From Oscillatoriales cyanobacterium M59_W2019_021 (GTDB lineage: Bacteria; Cyanobacteriota; Cyanobacteriia; Cyanobacteriales; Geitlerinemataceae), in contig DVED01000207.1 of assembly GCA_015295945.1 (NCBI GenBank), positions 25,799 to 89,798 of the forward strand: a stretch of 64,000 bases of DNA, given 5' to 3'. The stretch's first letter is position 1. The number at the start of each line of letters is the position of its first letter. The notes beneath the pieces were generated by a model. The model was given only the letters and a program-made list of their open reading frames with translations. It was not told the DNA's origin and made no database searches. The translations under genes and the position numbers were made by a program. Shown piece after piece: positions 27,929 through 37,237 of this stretch.

Positions 27929-28885
27929 CTACTTTCGGCGTCGCAGTACGTCGAGAAGCTTGACGAAGGTTTCAGGCAGGGGGGCGGTTGCCACGATCTC
28001 CTCTCCAGAGGTGGGGTGTTGCAAGGTAAGTTTCCAAGCGTGGAGGGCTTGTCCGGGTAGGTTGACGCCGATGCGGCGACCGGAACCGTAAACCGGATCT
28101 CCGACGATCGGCAGTCCCATGTCGGCAGTGTGAACGCGAATTTGGTGGGTGCGCCCGGTTTCGAGCTGGAATTGCAGAAGCGTGTAGTTGCCGAGGCGTT
28201 CTCGGATGTGCCAGTGGGTGACGGCAGCCCGTCCGCCCCGTTCTTCGAGGACGATCGCCATTTTCTGCCGATTGATGGGATGTCGTCCGATGGGTTTGTC
28301 AATGCTGCCGGATTCGGCAGCAGGTGCGCCGCAGACGATGCCGAGGTATTCCCGACGGGCAGTTTTGGCTTTGAGTTGGGCTTGCAGGTGTTGCAGGGCG
28401 GCATCGGTTTTCGCAACGACGATCGCCCCAGTGGTATCTTTGTCGAGGCGGTGGACGATGCCGGGACGCTGGACGCCGCCAATCCCGGCTAAGGTGTCGC
28501 AGTGAGCAAGGAGAGCATTGACGAGGGTGTCGTCGGCGTGTCCGGGAGCCGGGTGGACGACGAGTCCGGCTGGTTTGTTAATAATAACAATTGCGTCGTC
28601 TTCATAGAGGATATCGAGGGGAATCGGGTTTGCTTTGATTTCTAACGGGGTGGGATCGGGGATAGACACTTGCAAGCGATCGCCTGTTTGGATAGCAATT
28701 TTTTTGGAGGTACACACCCGATCGTTGAGGGTGACGTGACCGGATTCGATCAAGCTTTGAATGCGGGAACGGGAGAGTTCGGGAATGCGATCGGCAAGGA
28801 AGCGATCGAGGCGATCGGCGCGGGTTTCGGCTTGCAGGCAAATGGGGGAATCGGTCAACAGAAGACAGAGGGCAGAAGGCTCCAA
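27929..28885 (-). CDS. RluD-type ribosomal/tRNA pseudouridine synthase
   Basis: This 318-residue RluA-family enzyme isomerises uridine in structured RNA. An S4 RNA-binding domain (about 22-75, DRFLADRIPELSRSRIQSLI) is followed by the catalytic core with INKPAGLVVHPAPGH and the intact active-site motif HRLDKDTTG (145-153, Asp148). The closing ETGRTHQIRVHTADMGLPIVGDPVYG block is typical. The length and layout match the RluD group, which modifies 23S rRNA helix 69, though the target cannot be read from sequence. It contrasts with the atypical protein at 9462. Confidence 0.92.
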   Translation of the reverse strand: MEPSALCLLLTDSPICLQAETRADRLDRFLADRIPELSRSRIQSLIESGHVTLNDRVCTSKKIAIQTGDRLQVSIPDPTPLEIKANPIPLDILYEDDAIVIINKPAGLVVHPAPGHADDTLVNALLAHCDTLAGIGGVQRPGIVHRLDKDTTGAIVVAKTDAALQHLQAQLKAKTARREYLGIVCGAPAAESGSIDKPIGRHPINRQKMAIVLEERGGRAAVTHWHIRERLGNYTLLQFQLETGRTHQIRVHTADMGLPIVGDPVYGSGRRIGVNLPGQALHAWKLTLQHPTSGEEIVATAPLPETFVKLLDVLRRRK

Positions 28886-29376
28886 GGCAGAAGGCAGAAG
28901 GACTAGACTTTTACCTTTGTTTTGTGGTCATTCTTAAATTGTATCGCTGTTGGTACGACGATCTACGATTATCAGAGATCGATCTTCGTGTCGCGAAGTC
29001 GAGTTTTGGTTCTAATTTGGCGAAAATCGGTAGCTTTTATTGAGAATGGAGTCATTTAAGGAACGAGTTTACAAGGGTTTGGGGATATGGTATTCTAAAC
29101 GAATGGCGTTAGCTTAGTTACTTATCGTACGAAAAACAATTTACCAGCGTCTTTCTCCAACGATTTTGAACTGAAGAATCAAAAACTTGGAGAACATCCG
29201 ATGCAAGATTTTTGAACAATTTGATATGCAAATATATTCAAAAATATTCTTTTGCGGTTAGAGTAGGGATAAAATTAATTTGATCGATAAAGTCGAGGTA
29301 AGTTTAGCTACAATCGACTCAACCTATCTGAAATTTACGATCGCCACCCGCCCCAAAAAACCAAACCTCAAAACCC
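28886..29376. other. AT-rich divergent intergenic region
   Basis: About 490 bases between the divergent RluD-type and antiporter genes, clearly more AT-rich than neighbours (29100-29290). It probably holds both promoters. I see no tRNA, strong hairpin or recognisable short protein. Confidence 0.5.
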
Positions 29377-31605
29377 ATGGCAGCCGACTCAAAGTTTATC
29401 CTCGATTTGACAACAGTTCTCGGAACTTCAGCCGTGGGAGGATATCTTGCCAACCGACTGCGACAGCCCGTTTTATTAGGCTATCTTGCCAGCGGTTTGA
29501 TCGTCGGTCCTTACGGCTTGAAATGGTTGAGCGATGTCGAAACGGTGAATGCCCTCGCGGCGATTGGAGTGGCTTTTCTTTTATTTGCTTTAGGGGTCGA
29601 GTTTTCCATTGCCGAACTCAAGCGCGTTAAAGATATCGCCCTCAAAGGAAGCTTGCTACAAATTGGCGGAACCATCGGTTTGGTTGCTCTTTGTTCGAGC
29701 ATTCTCGGTTGGGTAGAAAGTATTCCCCAAGCGATCTTTCTCGGGGCAATTCTATCGCTTTCTTCCACGGCAGTCGTCCTCAAAACTTTAACCGAACGAG
29801 GGGAAACCAATACCCTACACGGTCAAGTGATGCTGGCGATTCTCATCGTTCAAGATTTGGCGTTGGGTTTGATGCTGGCGATCCTTCCGGCGTTGAGCGA
29901 ACCGGAAAACTTATTATTCAGTTTGTTCGCTGCAATTTTAAAGGCGACCGTCTTTTTTAGCTTTGCATTTGCTTTGGGGAAATGGGTGATTCCCGGTTTA
30001 ATTCGTAATATTGCCCAAACCGAAAGCGGGGAACTCTTCTTGCTTTCTACGATCGCCTTATGTTTGGGCGTGGCTTTAATCACGGCGAAGTTGGGGCTGT
30101 CGATCGAAATGGGAGCGTTTGTGGCGGGGTTGATGATTTCCGAAATCGATTATGCCGATCAAGCGCTGTCGAAAATTCTGCCCTTGCGCGATACCTTTGC
30201 CAGTGTTTTCTTTGCTTCCATCGGCATGTTGATCGATCCCCAAGCCTTGCTCGAGAATTTCGGCACGATTCTCGGATTGGTGGTTATGGTCATGCTGGGG
30301 AAAGCCATCGTGATTTTACCGATCGTTCTCAAATTCGGCTACTCGTTCAAAACCGCCGTTATTGCCAGTTTGGGACTCAATCAAATCGGAGAATTTTCCT
30401 TTGTTTTAGCTTTAGTAGCTCAAAAAGCCGGATTCTTAACCCAAGAAAAATATCTCCTACTTTTAGGGACGACGGCAATTACCCTCGTTTTAACGCCCAT
30501 CGGGTTAAAGTGGTCGCCGAAAATTGCCGATTGGCTCGGTCAACAGCCGTTACTTTCAGGTTATCTCAATCGGTTTCGATCGGTGCAAGAAATCTCCGTT
30601 CCCGAGACCCTTCGCGATCGGGTGGTGGTTGCCGGATACGGTCGAGTGGGGCAAGTTGTCGTCAATATTTTGCGCGATCGCGGCTATCCCGTCTTGGTTA
30701 TCGAAAATAGCGAAGCTGCCATTAAAAAACTGCGACAGGAAGGCATTCCCTATATTTTCGGCGATGGGGATTCCGAACTCGTCCTCGAAAAAGCCCACTT
30801 AGAACTGGCTAAAGCCCTGGCGATCGCCCTCCCAGACCCCGCCAGCACCCGCCTTCTCCTCAAACGTGCCTTGGAATTCGCCCCGCAATTGGATGTGGTT
30901 GCCCGTTCCCACGAAAATAGCGAAATCGACCTGCTGACGCAATTGGGAGCCTGGGAGGTGGTACAGCCGGAGTTTGAAGCCGCTTTAGAAATGGGGGCGC
31001 ATATGCTGGCAACTTTGGGGGAAAATCCCGACGCTATTGGGGAAATGGTGCAAACCTTGCGCAAAAATCGCTATTCTCGCGTGCGATCGGATGCAATTGT
31101 CGAAGTTCGACCCAAAGATTTAACCGAAATTACCCAAGAACTGAACAACGAATGGATTGCCATCAAATCGACTTCGCCACTAATAGATAAAACCCTAGCC
31201 GAAGCCGATATCCGCAATTTAACCGGGGTTACGGTGATGGCAATTCGACGCGGAGATAGCGTTCGATATTACCCCAGTGCTACGACCCAATTACAAGCGG
31301 ACGATACCGTTCTTGTTGTGGGCGAACCCGAAGAAATCGCAGCATTCCACGATTTAACGAGCGGTCGTTGCGTCATCGGTGAAGGATACAATCGCTGGAT
31401 GACGCTGACGGAAGAATCGCCATTGGTAGGACTGCAACGCGGCGATTTAGAATCGGAATATGATGTGATCTTGCAAGCCCTTCGCCGACAGGGAAAGTTA
31501 TATCGCCAAGTTGAGGAATCGGTGAAGTTTTTGGCAGAAGATTGTTTGTTACTAAGTGGAATTCGCGATCGCGTGGAAGGGGTGGAAAAACTCGCACAAC
31601 ACTAG
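29377..31605 (+). CDS. KefB-type cation:proton antiporter with TrkA domains
   Basis: The 742-residue membrane protein of the CPA2 family exchanges K+ or Na+ for protons. About 12 membrane helices (1-390) include LLGYLASGLIVGPYGLKWL and GAILSLSSTAVVLKTL, plus EMGAFVAGLMISE. A Rossmann-type TrkA-N/RCK domain begins near residue 413 (VVVAGYGRVGQVV), then a TrkA-C domain (about 560-660) and a further C-terminal extension. The RCK domains suggest control by nucleotides or ligands. The gene is monocistronic in appearance, 29 bases before the Uma2 gene. Confidence 0.92.
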   Translation: MAADSKFILDLTTVLGTSAVGGYLANRLRQPVLLGYLASGLIVGPYGLKWLSDVETVNALAAIGVAFLLFALGVEFSIAELKRVKDIALKGSLLQIGGTIGLVALCSSILGWVESIPQAIFLGAILSLSSTAVVLKTLTERGETNTLHGQVMLAILIVQDLALGLMLAILPALSEPENLLFSLFAAILKATVFFSFAFALGKWVIPGLIRNIAQTESGELFLLSTIALCLGVALITAKLGLSIEMGAFVAGLMISEIDYADQALSKILPLRDTFASVFFASIGMLIDPQALLENFGTILGLVVMVMLGKAIVILPIVLKFGYSFKTAVIASLGLNQIGEFSFVLALVAQKAGFLTQEKYLLLLGTTAITLVLTPIGLKWSPKIADWLGQQPLLSGYLNRFRSVQEISVPETLRDRVVVAGYGRVGQVVVNILRDRGYPVLVIENSEAAIKKLRQEGIPYIFGDGDSELVLEKAHLELAKALAIALPDPASTRLLLKRALEFAPQLDVVARSHENSEIDLLTQLGAWEVVQPEFEAALEMGAHMLATLGENPDAIGEMVQTLRKNRYSRVRSDAIVEVRPKDLTEITQELNNEWIAIKSTSPLIDKTLAEADIRNLTGVTVMAIRRGDSVRYYPSATTQLQADDTVLVVGEPEEIAAFHDLTSGRCVIGEGYNRWMTLTEESPLVGLQRGDLESEYDVILQALRRQGKLYRQVEESVKFLAEDCLLLSGIRDRVEGVEKLAQH

Positions 31606-31637
31606 GGTGTCCGTTAGTTCTGTGGAGAATGTGAATG

Positions 31638-32360
31638 ATGCTATCAACACTGCCTCGTGCCGATCGGGTTGTCTTACACGATATCAGTTGGCAACAGTTT
31701 GAAAACTTACTGGCAAATCTGGGGGAAAGTCGGTCTGCCAGAATTGCTTACGATCGGGGAACGTTGGAAATTATGACGTTTTTACCAGAACACGAATACT
31801 ACAAAGAAACCATTGGCGATGCGGTGAAAGATATTGCCGAAGTGTTGGAAGAAGACTATGAAAGCTTAAGATCGACCACTTGGAAGCGAAAACTCGAGAA
31901 AGCGGGGGTCGAACCAGACAATTGTTTTTACTTTCAAAACGAAGCCAAAATTCGCGGCAAACTTCAGTTCGATCTCGATCGAGATCCGCCCCCCGATTTA
32001 GTGTTGGAAATCGATCTGACCAGTAAGTCCCTCGATCGGTTTCCCATTTATGCGCGGTTGGGCGTTCCCGAAATTTGGTGTTACGATTCCGGCGAACTGA
32101 AAATTTACCAACTGGCGGGAGAGGCTTATGTGGAAGTCGAAATGAGCTCGATTTTCCCCCAGCTTCCGGTGCGAGAACTGCCGGGACTCATCGATCGGTA
32201 TCGGTCGGCAGGACGGCGATCGTTGCGGCAAGCCGTCCGAGAATGGGCGAGATCGAAATCTGGCAAGTCGTTCGGGAAAACAAACCATCTCCCCAAACCG
32301 GACGATCGAAGTTTGCATCCTCTGGCAAAACAGCGAGGGAGAATACAAACTTCGGGCTAA
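31638..32360 (+). CDS. Uma2-family putative restriction endonuclease
   Basis: The 240-residue protein belongs to the Uma2 (DUF820) group, a PD-(D/E)XK nuclease fold greatly expanded in cyanobacteria. The N-terminal SWQQFENLLANLGESRSARIAYDRGTLEIM region (in parts) and EHEYYKETIG are typical. The catalytic core reads PPDLVLEIDLTSKSLDRF, giving Asp and ExD/K-like residues, then LGVPEIWCYD. The C-terminal 50 residues are basic and less conserved. It stands alone with no methylase, so function as a restriction enzyme is unproven. It ends 14 bases from psbX, convergent. Confidence 0.9.
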   Translation: MLSTLPRADRVVLHDISWQQFENLLANLGESRSARIAYDRGTLEIMTFLPEHEYYKETIGDAVKDIAEVLEEDYESLRSTTWKRKLEKAGVEPDNCFYFQNEAKIRGKLQFDLDRDPPPDLVLEIDLTSKSLDRFPIYARLGVPEIWCYDSGELKIYQLAGEAYVEVEMSSIFPQLPVRELPGLIDRYRSAGRRSLRQAVREWARSKSGKSFGKTNHLPKPDDRSLHPLAKQRGRIQTSG

Positions 32361-32374
32361 CTCGTCTGGCAAGT

Positions 32375-32494
32375 TTATGTCCGGCGAACTTTATCCTTCT
32401 GGCTGATGAACACCAAACCGACGACCACCGGAACCACAACGATGACAAACCCGGCAAGCAGGCTGTAGAAAAAGTTCGCTAAAGAGGGAGTCAT
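32375..32494 (-). CDS. psbX: Photosystem II protein PsbX
   Basis: A 39-codon gene coding for a one-helix photosystem II subunit near cytochrome b559. The product begins MTPSLANFFYSLLAG, has a hydrophobic core rich in Val (FVIVVVPVVVGLVFI) and ends SQKDKVRRT. This N-terminus MTPSLANF and the SQxDKVxR end are the marks of cyanobacterial PsbX. AGAAAG lies eight bases before the ATG. It is tucked between the convergent Uma2 gene and dnaN upstream on the same strand. It is short enough that automated calling often misses it. Confidence 0.93.
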   Translation of the reverse strand: MTPSLANFFYSLLAGFVIVVVPVVVGLVFISQKDKVRRT

Positions 32495-32630
32495 ATTGTC
32501 TTTCTCTTGATTTCAAAATTATTCTTCACTAATTTTAACGATGACTGTCCCTCTTGGCTAGTTGCGAGTTGCGAGTCGCTTTTCTGACGTCGAGTCATCA
32601 TCTTCATCTCCCTGCTCCCCTTGCCGTCTT

Positions 32631-33785
32631 CTAACTCCGAATCTGAACGGGCATGATCAAATGCGTCATTTTCGTACCGCTCAACGGCGTGAGTACCACC
32701 GGAGAGGTGGGGGTATTCAATTGGATTTGCACTTCGGAGGCGAGCAAATTTTTCAGCGATTCTGTGATGTATTTGACATTAAACGCCACTTCCAGGCTTT
32801 GTCCGGAAACTTGGGCGTTCATCGACTCTTTCCCGCTGCCGATATCGGCGGCTTCGGCGGAGAGGGAAAGCTGTTGATTTTCGCTGTCGATACTAAATTT
32901 AACCACGTTATTTTTGCGATCGGCAAGAATGGCGATGCGTTCCAACGCTGAAATCAGTTCGCGGCGATCGACGTTGAGTTGATTCTCGAACTGTTGGGGG
33001 ATAAGCTGTCGGTAAGCTGGGTACGACCCTTCCAACGTGCGACTGGTGAGTCGCTGTCCGCCGCCGAGGTCGAAAGCAACCTGCCCTTCCTCGAATTGCA
33101 ACGAAATGAAATCGCCCTCAGCCCGCTTGCCAAACATCCGTTCCAACTCCCGCAAGGCATTCGCCGGAATCGTCACCGCGAACCCTTCGATGTCGCTGGG
33201 CGTCTCCTCTTCCCCCTCGGGAGCATTCGTCGCTTCCACCACGGCTAATCGGTGTCCGTCGGTTGCCGCAAACTCCAACCCATCCCCGGAAACTCGCAGG
33301 TGAACTCCCGTCAAAACTTGTTTGGTTTCGTCGCCACTGGTGGCAAATAGCGTTCCCCGCAATCCTTCTTCCAGGGAAGTCACGCTTAACCGGATGGCTT
33401 TGCCGCTTTCGATTTCCGGCAGTTCGGGAAACTCGGCGGCGTTCATCCCCCGAATTTGGTAAAACTGCCCGGTGGTTGCCGTCAGCGTCGTTAGGGATTC
33501 GTCGCCTTCGCTGTTGAGGGTAATGTCGCCGTTGGGAAGTTTGGCAACGATGTCGTTCAGTAATTTCGCGGGAAGGGCAATTTCTCCCCCGCCGTCAATT
33601 TGGGCGGGAAAACTGGTACGGATGCCCAAACTCAAATCGAAGGCGGTAATTTGAACGCTGCCCGTTTCGGCATCTGCCCGTAGGAGAACGTTTGCCAAAA
33701 CCGGATGGGTGGGGCGAGAGGGAACGGCGTGGTGAGCCAGGGTGAGGTTGGCGTTCAGGTCGCTTTGGGTGCAAACGAGCTTCAT
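32631..33785 (-). CDS. dnaN: DNA polymerase III sliding clamp (beta)
   Basis: DnaN (384 residues) is the ring-shaped processivity clamp. The three-domain fold shows MKLVCTQSDLNANLTLAHHAVPSRPTHPVLANVLL (family start, in parts), FATSGDETKQVLTGVHLR, ATDGHRLAVVEA and the C-terminal VLTPLSGTKMTHLIMPVQ. Length is normal. In several cyanobacteria the origin lies next to dnaN, and here DnaA boxes begin about 165 bases upstream of the start codon. Confidence 0.97.
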   Translation of the reverse strand: MKLVCTQSDLNANLTLAHHAVPSRPTHPVLANVLLRADAETGSVQITAFDLSLGIRTSFPAQIDGGGEIALPAKLLNDIVAKLPNGDITLNSEGDESLTTLTATTGQFYQIRGMNAAEFPELPEIESGKAIRLSVTSLEEGLRGTLFATSGDETKQVLTGVHLRVSGDGLEFAATDGHRLAVVEATNAPEGEEETPSDIEGFAVTIPANALRELERMFGKRAEGDFISLQFEEGQVAFDLGGGQRLTSRTLEGSYPAYRQLIPQQFENQLNVDRRELISALERIAILADRKNNVVKFSIDSENQQLSLSAEAADIGSGKESMNAQVSGQSLEVAFNVKYITESLKNLLASEVQIQLNTPTSPVVLTPLSGTKMTHLIMPVQIRS

Positions 33786-33909
33786 AGGGCAAGGGCAAAG
33801 GAGAACGAAGCTTTACGAGGATAAAGCGATCGAGCCAGTTTCGTCAACTGCGAGTTTGACCGTCTGGCTGGGGAGTTATTCTCGCCTGCAAGCGCGATCG
33901 GCACAAACT

Positions 33910-34126
33910 ACTATTCTATATATATTTTTATAAATAGTAGTAGTAGGGGCTGTGAAAACTGTGGAAAAAACTCGGTAAGTCTGTCTCTGGCTCAGCTTTA
34001 GCCTTCGTCAGGTTGTGGAAAACCTGTGGAAAATTAAGGCGACTTTTCCACAGAGTATTTATACTTATCGAAGATTTCCACGAGTTTGTGGGGGTTTTCC
34101 ACAACTATTCCCCAAGGTTTTCCACA
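33910..34126. other. oriC: Chromosomal replication origin (oriC)
   Basis: Six perfect DnaA boxes are present. TGTGGAAAA occurs at 33960-33968, 34014-34022 and 34025-34033. TTTTCCACA occurs at 34044-34052, 34095-34103 and 34118-34126. Near-matches lie at 33951-33959 and 34074-34082. Next to the first two boxes come a GGGGC spacer (33946-33950), four TAG triplets (33935-33946) and an AT-rich tract (33910-33934). This order of boxes, GC spacer, trios and AT tract matches the basal unwinding element described for Bacillus subtilis. The position upstream of dnaN agrees with the Synechococcus elongatus origin. Confidence 0.93.
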
Positions 34127-34309
34127 GTGTTTTGGGCGATCGAATTCATCAACTCGCGAATGGTTAATAAAATTTAACAATAAGGTGGGTTATGGGTCAT
34201 TCGTGATGTGGGGTTGGGTGTTGGTTATTTGGGGATTTGCTAGTTGCTAGTTCGCTTTTTTCCCCTGCTCCCCCTGCCTTCAAGATCGGTGTTACCTTGA
34301 AAAGGATGA

Positions 34310-34342
34310 GTGGGTAGGGAGTACCACCGGAAGGAAACGCAC
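34310..34342 (-). repeat. Dispersed GGTGCG-type repeat, inverted copy (form B)
   Basis: Read on the minus strand it begins GTGCGTTTCCTTCCGGTGG and ends CTCCCTACCCAC. It is nearly identical to the copy at 40693-40724 and related to the 32-base form at 6661, 24961 and 46197. Confidence 0.72.
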
Positions 34343-34374
34343 TACTCATGACCGATTACCGATTACCCATTACT

Positions 34375-36705
34375 ATGTCTCGTGCCGGGAATTCGATCGA
34401 TCGTCCGATCTCGTTGTGGAATCGACTGCAACAGCGCCTTCAATCCGTACCGCCCCCCGTTCCTGAAGAATCGATCTCCTTGCGGATTCTCGTCCAAGCT
34501 CTCGTCTTAGTAGGGATTGCGGCAACAGATGTGGCAGCAGAAACCCAGTTGAGTTTGTGGGCGATTCCATTAAGTATTATCGGGGCAACGTGGAGTTGGT
34601 ATCGCCGTCACGATCGCAATATTTGGGTTAAATTCATACTAGCGATCGCCATGTTGTTGGCGTTGGGAAATTTCCTCGGGGAATTGCTGGGATCGCTCAA
34701 CGATACCCGACTGGTTCTCGCCAAATTGCTGATTCAAATTCAGGTTCTGCATACCTTCGATTTGCCCCGCCGCAAAGATTTGGGCTACTCGATGGTTATC
34801 GGGCTGATTTTGCTGGGGGTGGCGGGAACGGTCAGCCAAACGCTGGTTTTCGGCGCGTTTCTGCTGTTGTTTCTGGCGTTGGCGTTGCCCGTTTTGGTGT
34901 TAGACTATCGATCGCGTTTGGGCATCGTTGCCGATCAAACCCCCAGAAAGTCGCAACCCACGGCGTTACTGCCCTGGAAATCCATCGCGATTTTATTACC
35001 GATCGTTCTTACCTTGGGGCTGATTTTATTCGCCGTCATGCCCCGCGTTCCCGGCTATCAATTGCGATCGCTCCCGGTCAGCGCTACCATTAATTTTCAA
35101 GGCTCCTTTGACGGTCGCAATATCGTCAGTCCTTTAGGCAGCGAAGGGGAAGAAGAAGGGGACGGCACCGGACTCGGGGGAACGGGAACCGGACCGGGAG
35201 AACTCGACGACGAGTTTTACTACGGATTCGGGAACGAGATTAACCAAAATCTGCGCGGTGAGATGAAACCCAAATTGGTGATGCGAGTGCGATCGCAAGC
35301 GAAGGGGTTTTGGCGGGTCATTGCCTTCGATCGTTACACCGGACAGGGTTGGAAAATTTCTCGCCTGGAAAATCCCAACAAATTCTACCGATCGACCTGG
35401 ACGTATCGCTTCCTCCTGCCCCCTTTTTGGAGTCAAGGCGGCACGAAAGAAGTGATTCAGACCTATGCCATCGTTTCCGACCTGCCCAGCCTGATTCCCG
35501 CCCTCGATCGCCCGCAAGAGTTATACTTTCCCACGAAGGAAGTGGCGATCGATCCCGAAGGTACATTGCGATCGCCCGTCAAACTGGCAGACGGACTCAC
35601 TTACAGCGTCATCTCGCGGGTTCCCCTGCGCAATCGTACCGCCTTAGAAAGCGCCCTCACGACCTATCCCGAACCCATTCGCCAATCCTACCTGCAAGTT
35701 CCCCCGACGATCCAAAATAAAGTCCGCCAGCGAACGTTAGAAATCCTCGATTCCTCGAAAAATCCCCTCACCAATCCCTACGCCAAAGCCCTCTACCTAG
35801 CACAGTACCTCAAACAAAACTATCAAATTCCCAGCAATCCCTTGGATTTGCCTTTTTTGCGGGAAGGCGAAGATCTCGTCGAGAATTTCCTGTTTGGTTG
35901 CCCCCCAACCGATCGACTGAAAACCTGCACGCCAGGTGGCTATGCCGACCATTTTTCCACGGTCTTAACCATCATGTTGCGATCGATCGGCATTCCCGCA
36001 CGATTGGTGGCGGGATACGCACCGGGAGAATTCAACCCCTTCACCGGATTCTACGAAGTTAAAAATACCGATGCTTACGCCATGACGGAGGTCTACTTTC
36101 CCCAGTACGGCTGGTTTGCCTTCGATCCCATTCCCGGACACGAAATCGTTCCCCCGTCGGTGGAAGACTACGAACGCTTCAGCGTGTTGCGGCAATTTTG
36201 GAAGTGGGTTGCCGGATGGATTCCCGCCCGCGTGACGGCATGGTTTGAAGGAGTTTTCGGCTGGATTTTCCGAGCGATCGGTTCTCTGTTCCAATTCTTT
36301 CTGCAAGGCTGGGGCGGCATTTTCGCCAGGGCGATCGCTTTGGTGGGTTTTGGCTTTGCCGGATGGTTGAGTTGGCAAGCTTGGCGAGAGTGGCGGCGGC
36401 GTCGCTGGTTGGGAACTTTACATCCCATGGAACGTCTTTACCAACAATTAATAAACTGGTCGGCTCGATGCGGATTGGACAAACACCCGGCTCAAACGCC
36501 ATTGGAATATGCCAAAGCGGCTCGAGATCGCTATCCACAAAAGATAGCGGACATCATCGAGGCGATCGTCAGCTCGTATGCGAATTGGCGTTATGGGGGG
36601 ATTGCTCCCGATCTAAAATCTCTCCATCCGCAATTCCGGGAATTGCAGCAGCAGTTTGCAAGGAAACGAGGCAAAGAACGACACAGACGCAAAAAATACT
36701 CATAA
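34375..36705 (+). CDS. Transglutaminase-like membrane protein (TgpA/DUF3488 type) lacking catalytic Cys and His
   Basis: The 776-residue protein has about six N-terminal membrane helices (30-235, DUF3488-like), a large extracytoplasmic domain, a transglutaminase-like core (about 490-600), a further membrane helix near 650-670 and a DUF4129-like cytoplasmic tail. In active enzymes the core has Gly-x-Cys and Asp-Ala-His-Ala-Trp. Here the matching stretches are GGYADHFSTVL (Ala524) and DAYAMTEVYF (Tyr568), so only the Asp of FDPI remains. From memory, other cyanobacteria share this form. The ATG at 34375 is preferred over 34348. Confidence 0.85.
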   Translation: MSRAGNSIDRPISLWNRLQQRLQSVPPPVPEESISLRILVQALVLVGIAATDVAAETQLSLWAIPLSIIGATWSWYRRHDRNIWVKFILAIAMLLALGNFLGELLGSLNDTRLVLAKLLIQIQVLHTFDLPRRKDLGYSMVIGLILLGVAGTVSQTLVFGAFLLLFLALALPVLVLDYRSRLGIVADQTPRKSQPTALLPWKSIAILLPIVLTLGLILFAVMPRVPGYQLRSLPVSATINFQGSFDGRNIVSPLGSEGEEEGDGTGLGGTGTGPGELDDEFYYGFGNEINQNLRGEMKPKLVMRVRSQAKGFWRVIAFDRYTGQGWKISRLENPNKFYRSTWTYRFLLPPFWSQGGTKEVIQTYAIVSDLPSLIPALDRPQELYFPTKEVAIDPEGTLRSPVKLADGLTYSVISRVPLRNRTALESALTTYPEPIRQSYLQVPPTIQNKVRQRTLEILDSSKNPLTNPYAKALYLAQYLKQNYQIPSNPLDLPFLREGEDLVENFLFGCPPTDRLKTCTPGGYADHFSTVLTIMLRSIGIPARLVAGYAPGEFNPFTGFYEVKNTDAYAMTEVYFPQYGWFAFDPIPGHEIVPPSVEDYERFSVLRQFWKWVAGWIPARVTAWFEGVFGWIFRAIGSLFQFFLQGWGGIFARAIALVGFGFAGWLSWQAWREWRRRRWLGTLHPMERLYQQLINWSARCGLDKHPAQTPLEYAKAARDRYPQKIADIIEAIVSSYANWRYGGIAPDLKSLHPQFRELQQQFARKRGKERHRRKKYS

Positions 36706-37237
36706 CAGTCACCGAAAAGTAGAGGGATAAACTTTGAAAAGACCAGTTGCTCGAAAGATGCGTTACCCGATAAGTGGCGGAAGTCCAATGACTTCAGGGG
36801 AGAAAAAATTAGGTCTATCTATAGATATGAAATAGACCTAACATCGTTTGGGGATGAGCAAATGTTTCTGGCTTGGTTGCTGTTGATCTGGCATTTGAAA
36901 AATCAGCAACACTTGTTTTCTTGGGTTATGGAGTATAGAATCGCACACCATTTGGCAAATGCCTAGGGTATCAGGGCAGACTTTACCGGATCTTTAAGGA
37001 TAAAGTCGGCGATCGTCCGGCAGGTCAGTGGGTCAAATGCCCGCAGGTCGATACTTGCCGTTAGAGACCCCAAAAACTCGATTCGTAAAAAATCTGCAAA
37101 GAGTGCGAGGAAAAGGCGATCGAGCGGTTACAGACGGACAGGCGGATGGAGGGGTCAAGGGGTACAATCGACGTAACTCCGGTTGACTTCAACCAGAACA
37201 CTAGGATAATTAGATTGTTTCCTTTGTGTAAATCCCC
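36706..37237. other. Intergenic region with two hairpins and decayed frames
   Basis: About 530 bases with no confident gene. A GAAGTC-CAAT-GACTTC hairpin sits at 36780-36795. A perfect 10-bp inverted repeat lies at 36809-36841 and is listed separately. Short open stretches at 36861-36965 (34 codons) and about 36945-37065 have protein-like composition but belong to no family I know. A mobile-element remnant or small RNA locus is possible. Confidence 0.45.
36801..36841 (-). terminator. Minus-strand terminator-like hairpin
   Basis: TTAGGTCTAT (36809-36818) and ATAGACCTAA (36832-36841) pair perfectly over a 13-base loop. On the minus strand the stem is followed by TTTTTT (within 36803-36810). 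No annotated minus-strand gene lies immediately upstream, so it may end a small RNA or antisense transcript. Confidence 0.5.

Noticed and set aside
31638..32360. Restriction-modification system
   Set aside because: Only a lone Uma2-family gene; no methyltransferase or specificity gene nearby.
36861..36965. 34-codon plus-strand frame with hydrophobic start
   Set aside because: Too short, no family, stop codon followed by a shifted open stretch; kept only as part of an unexplained spacer.
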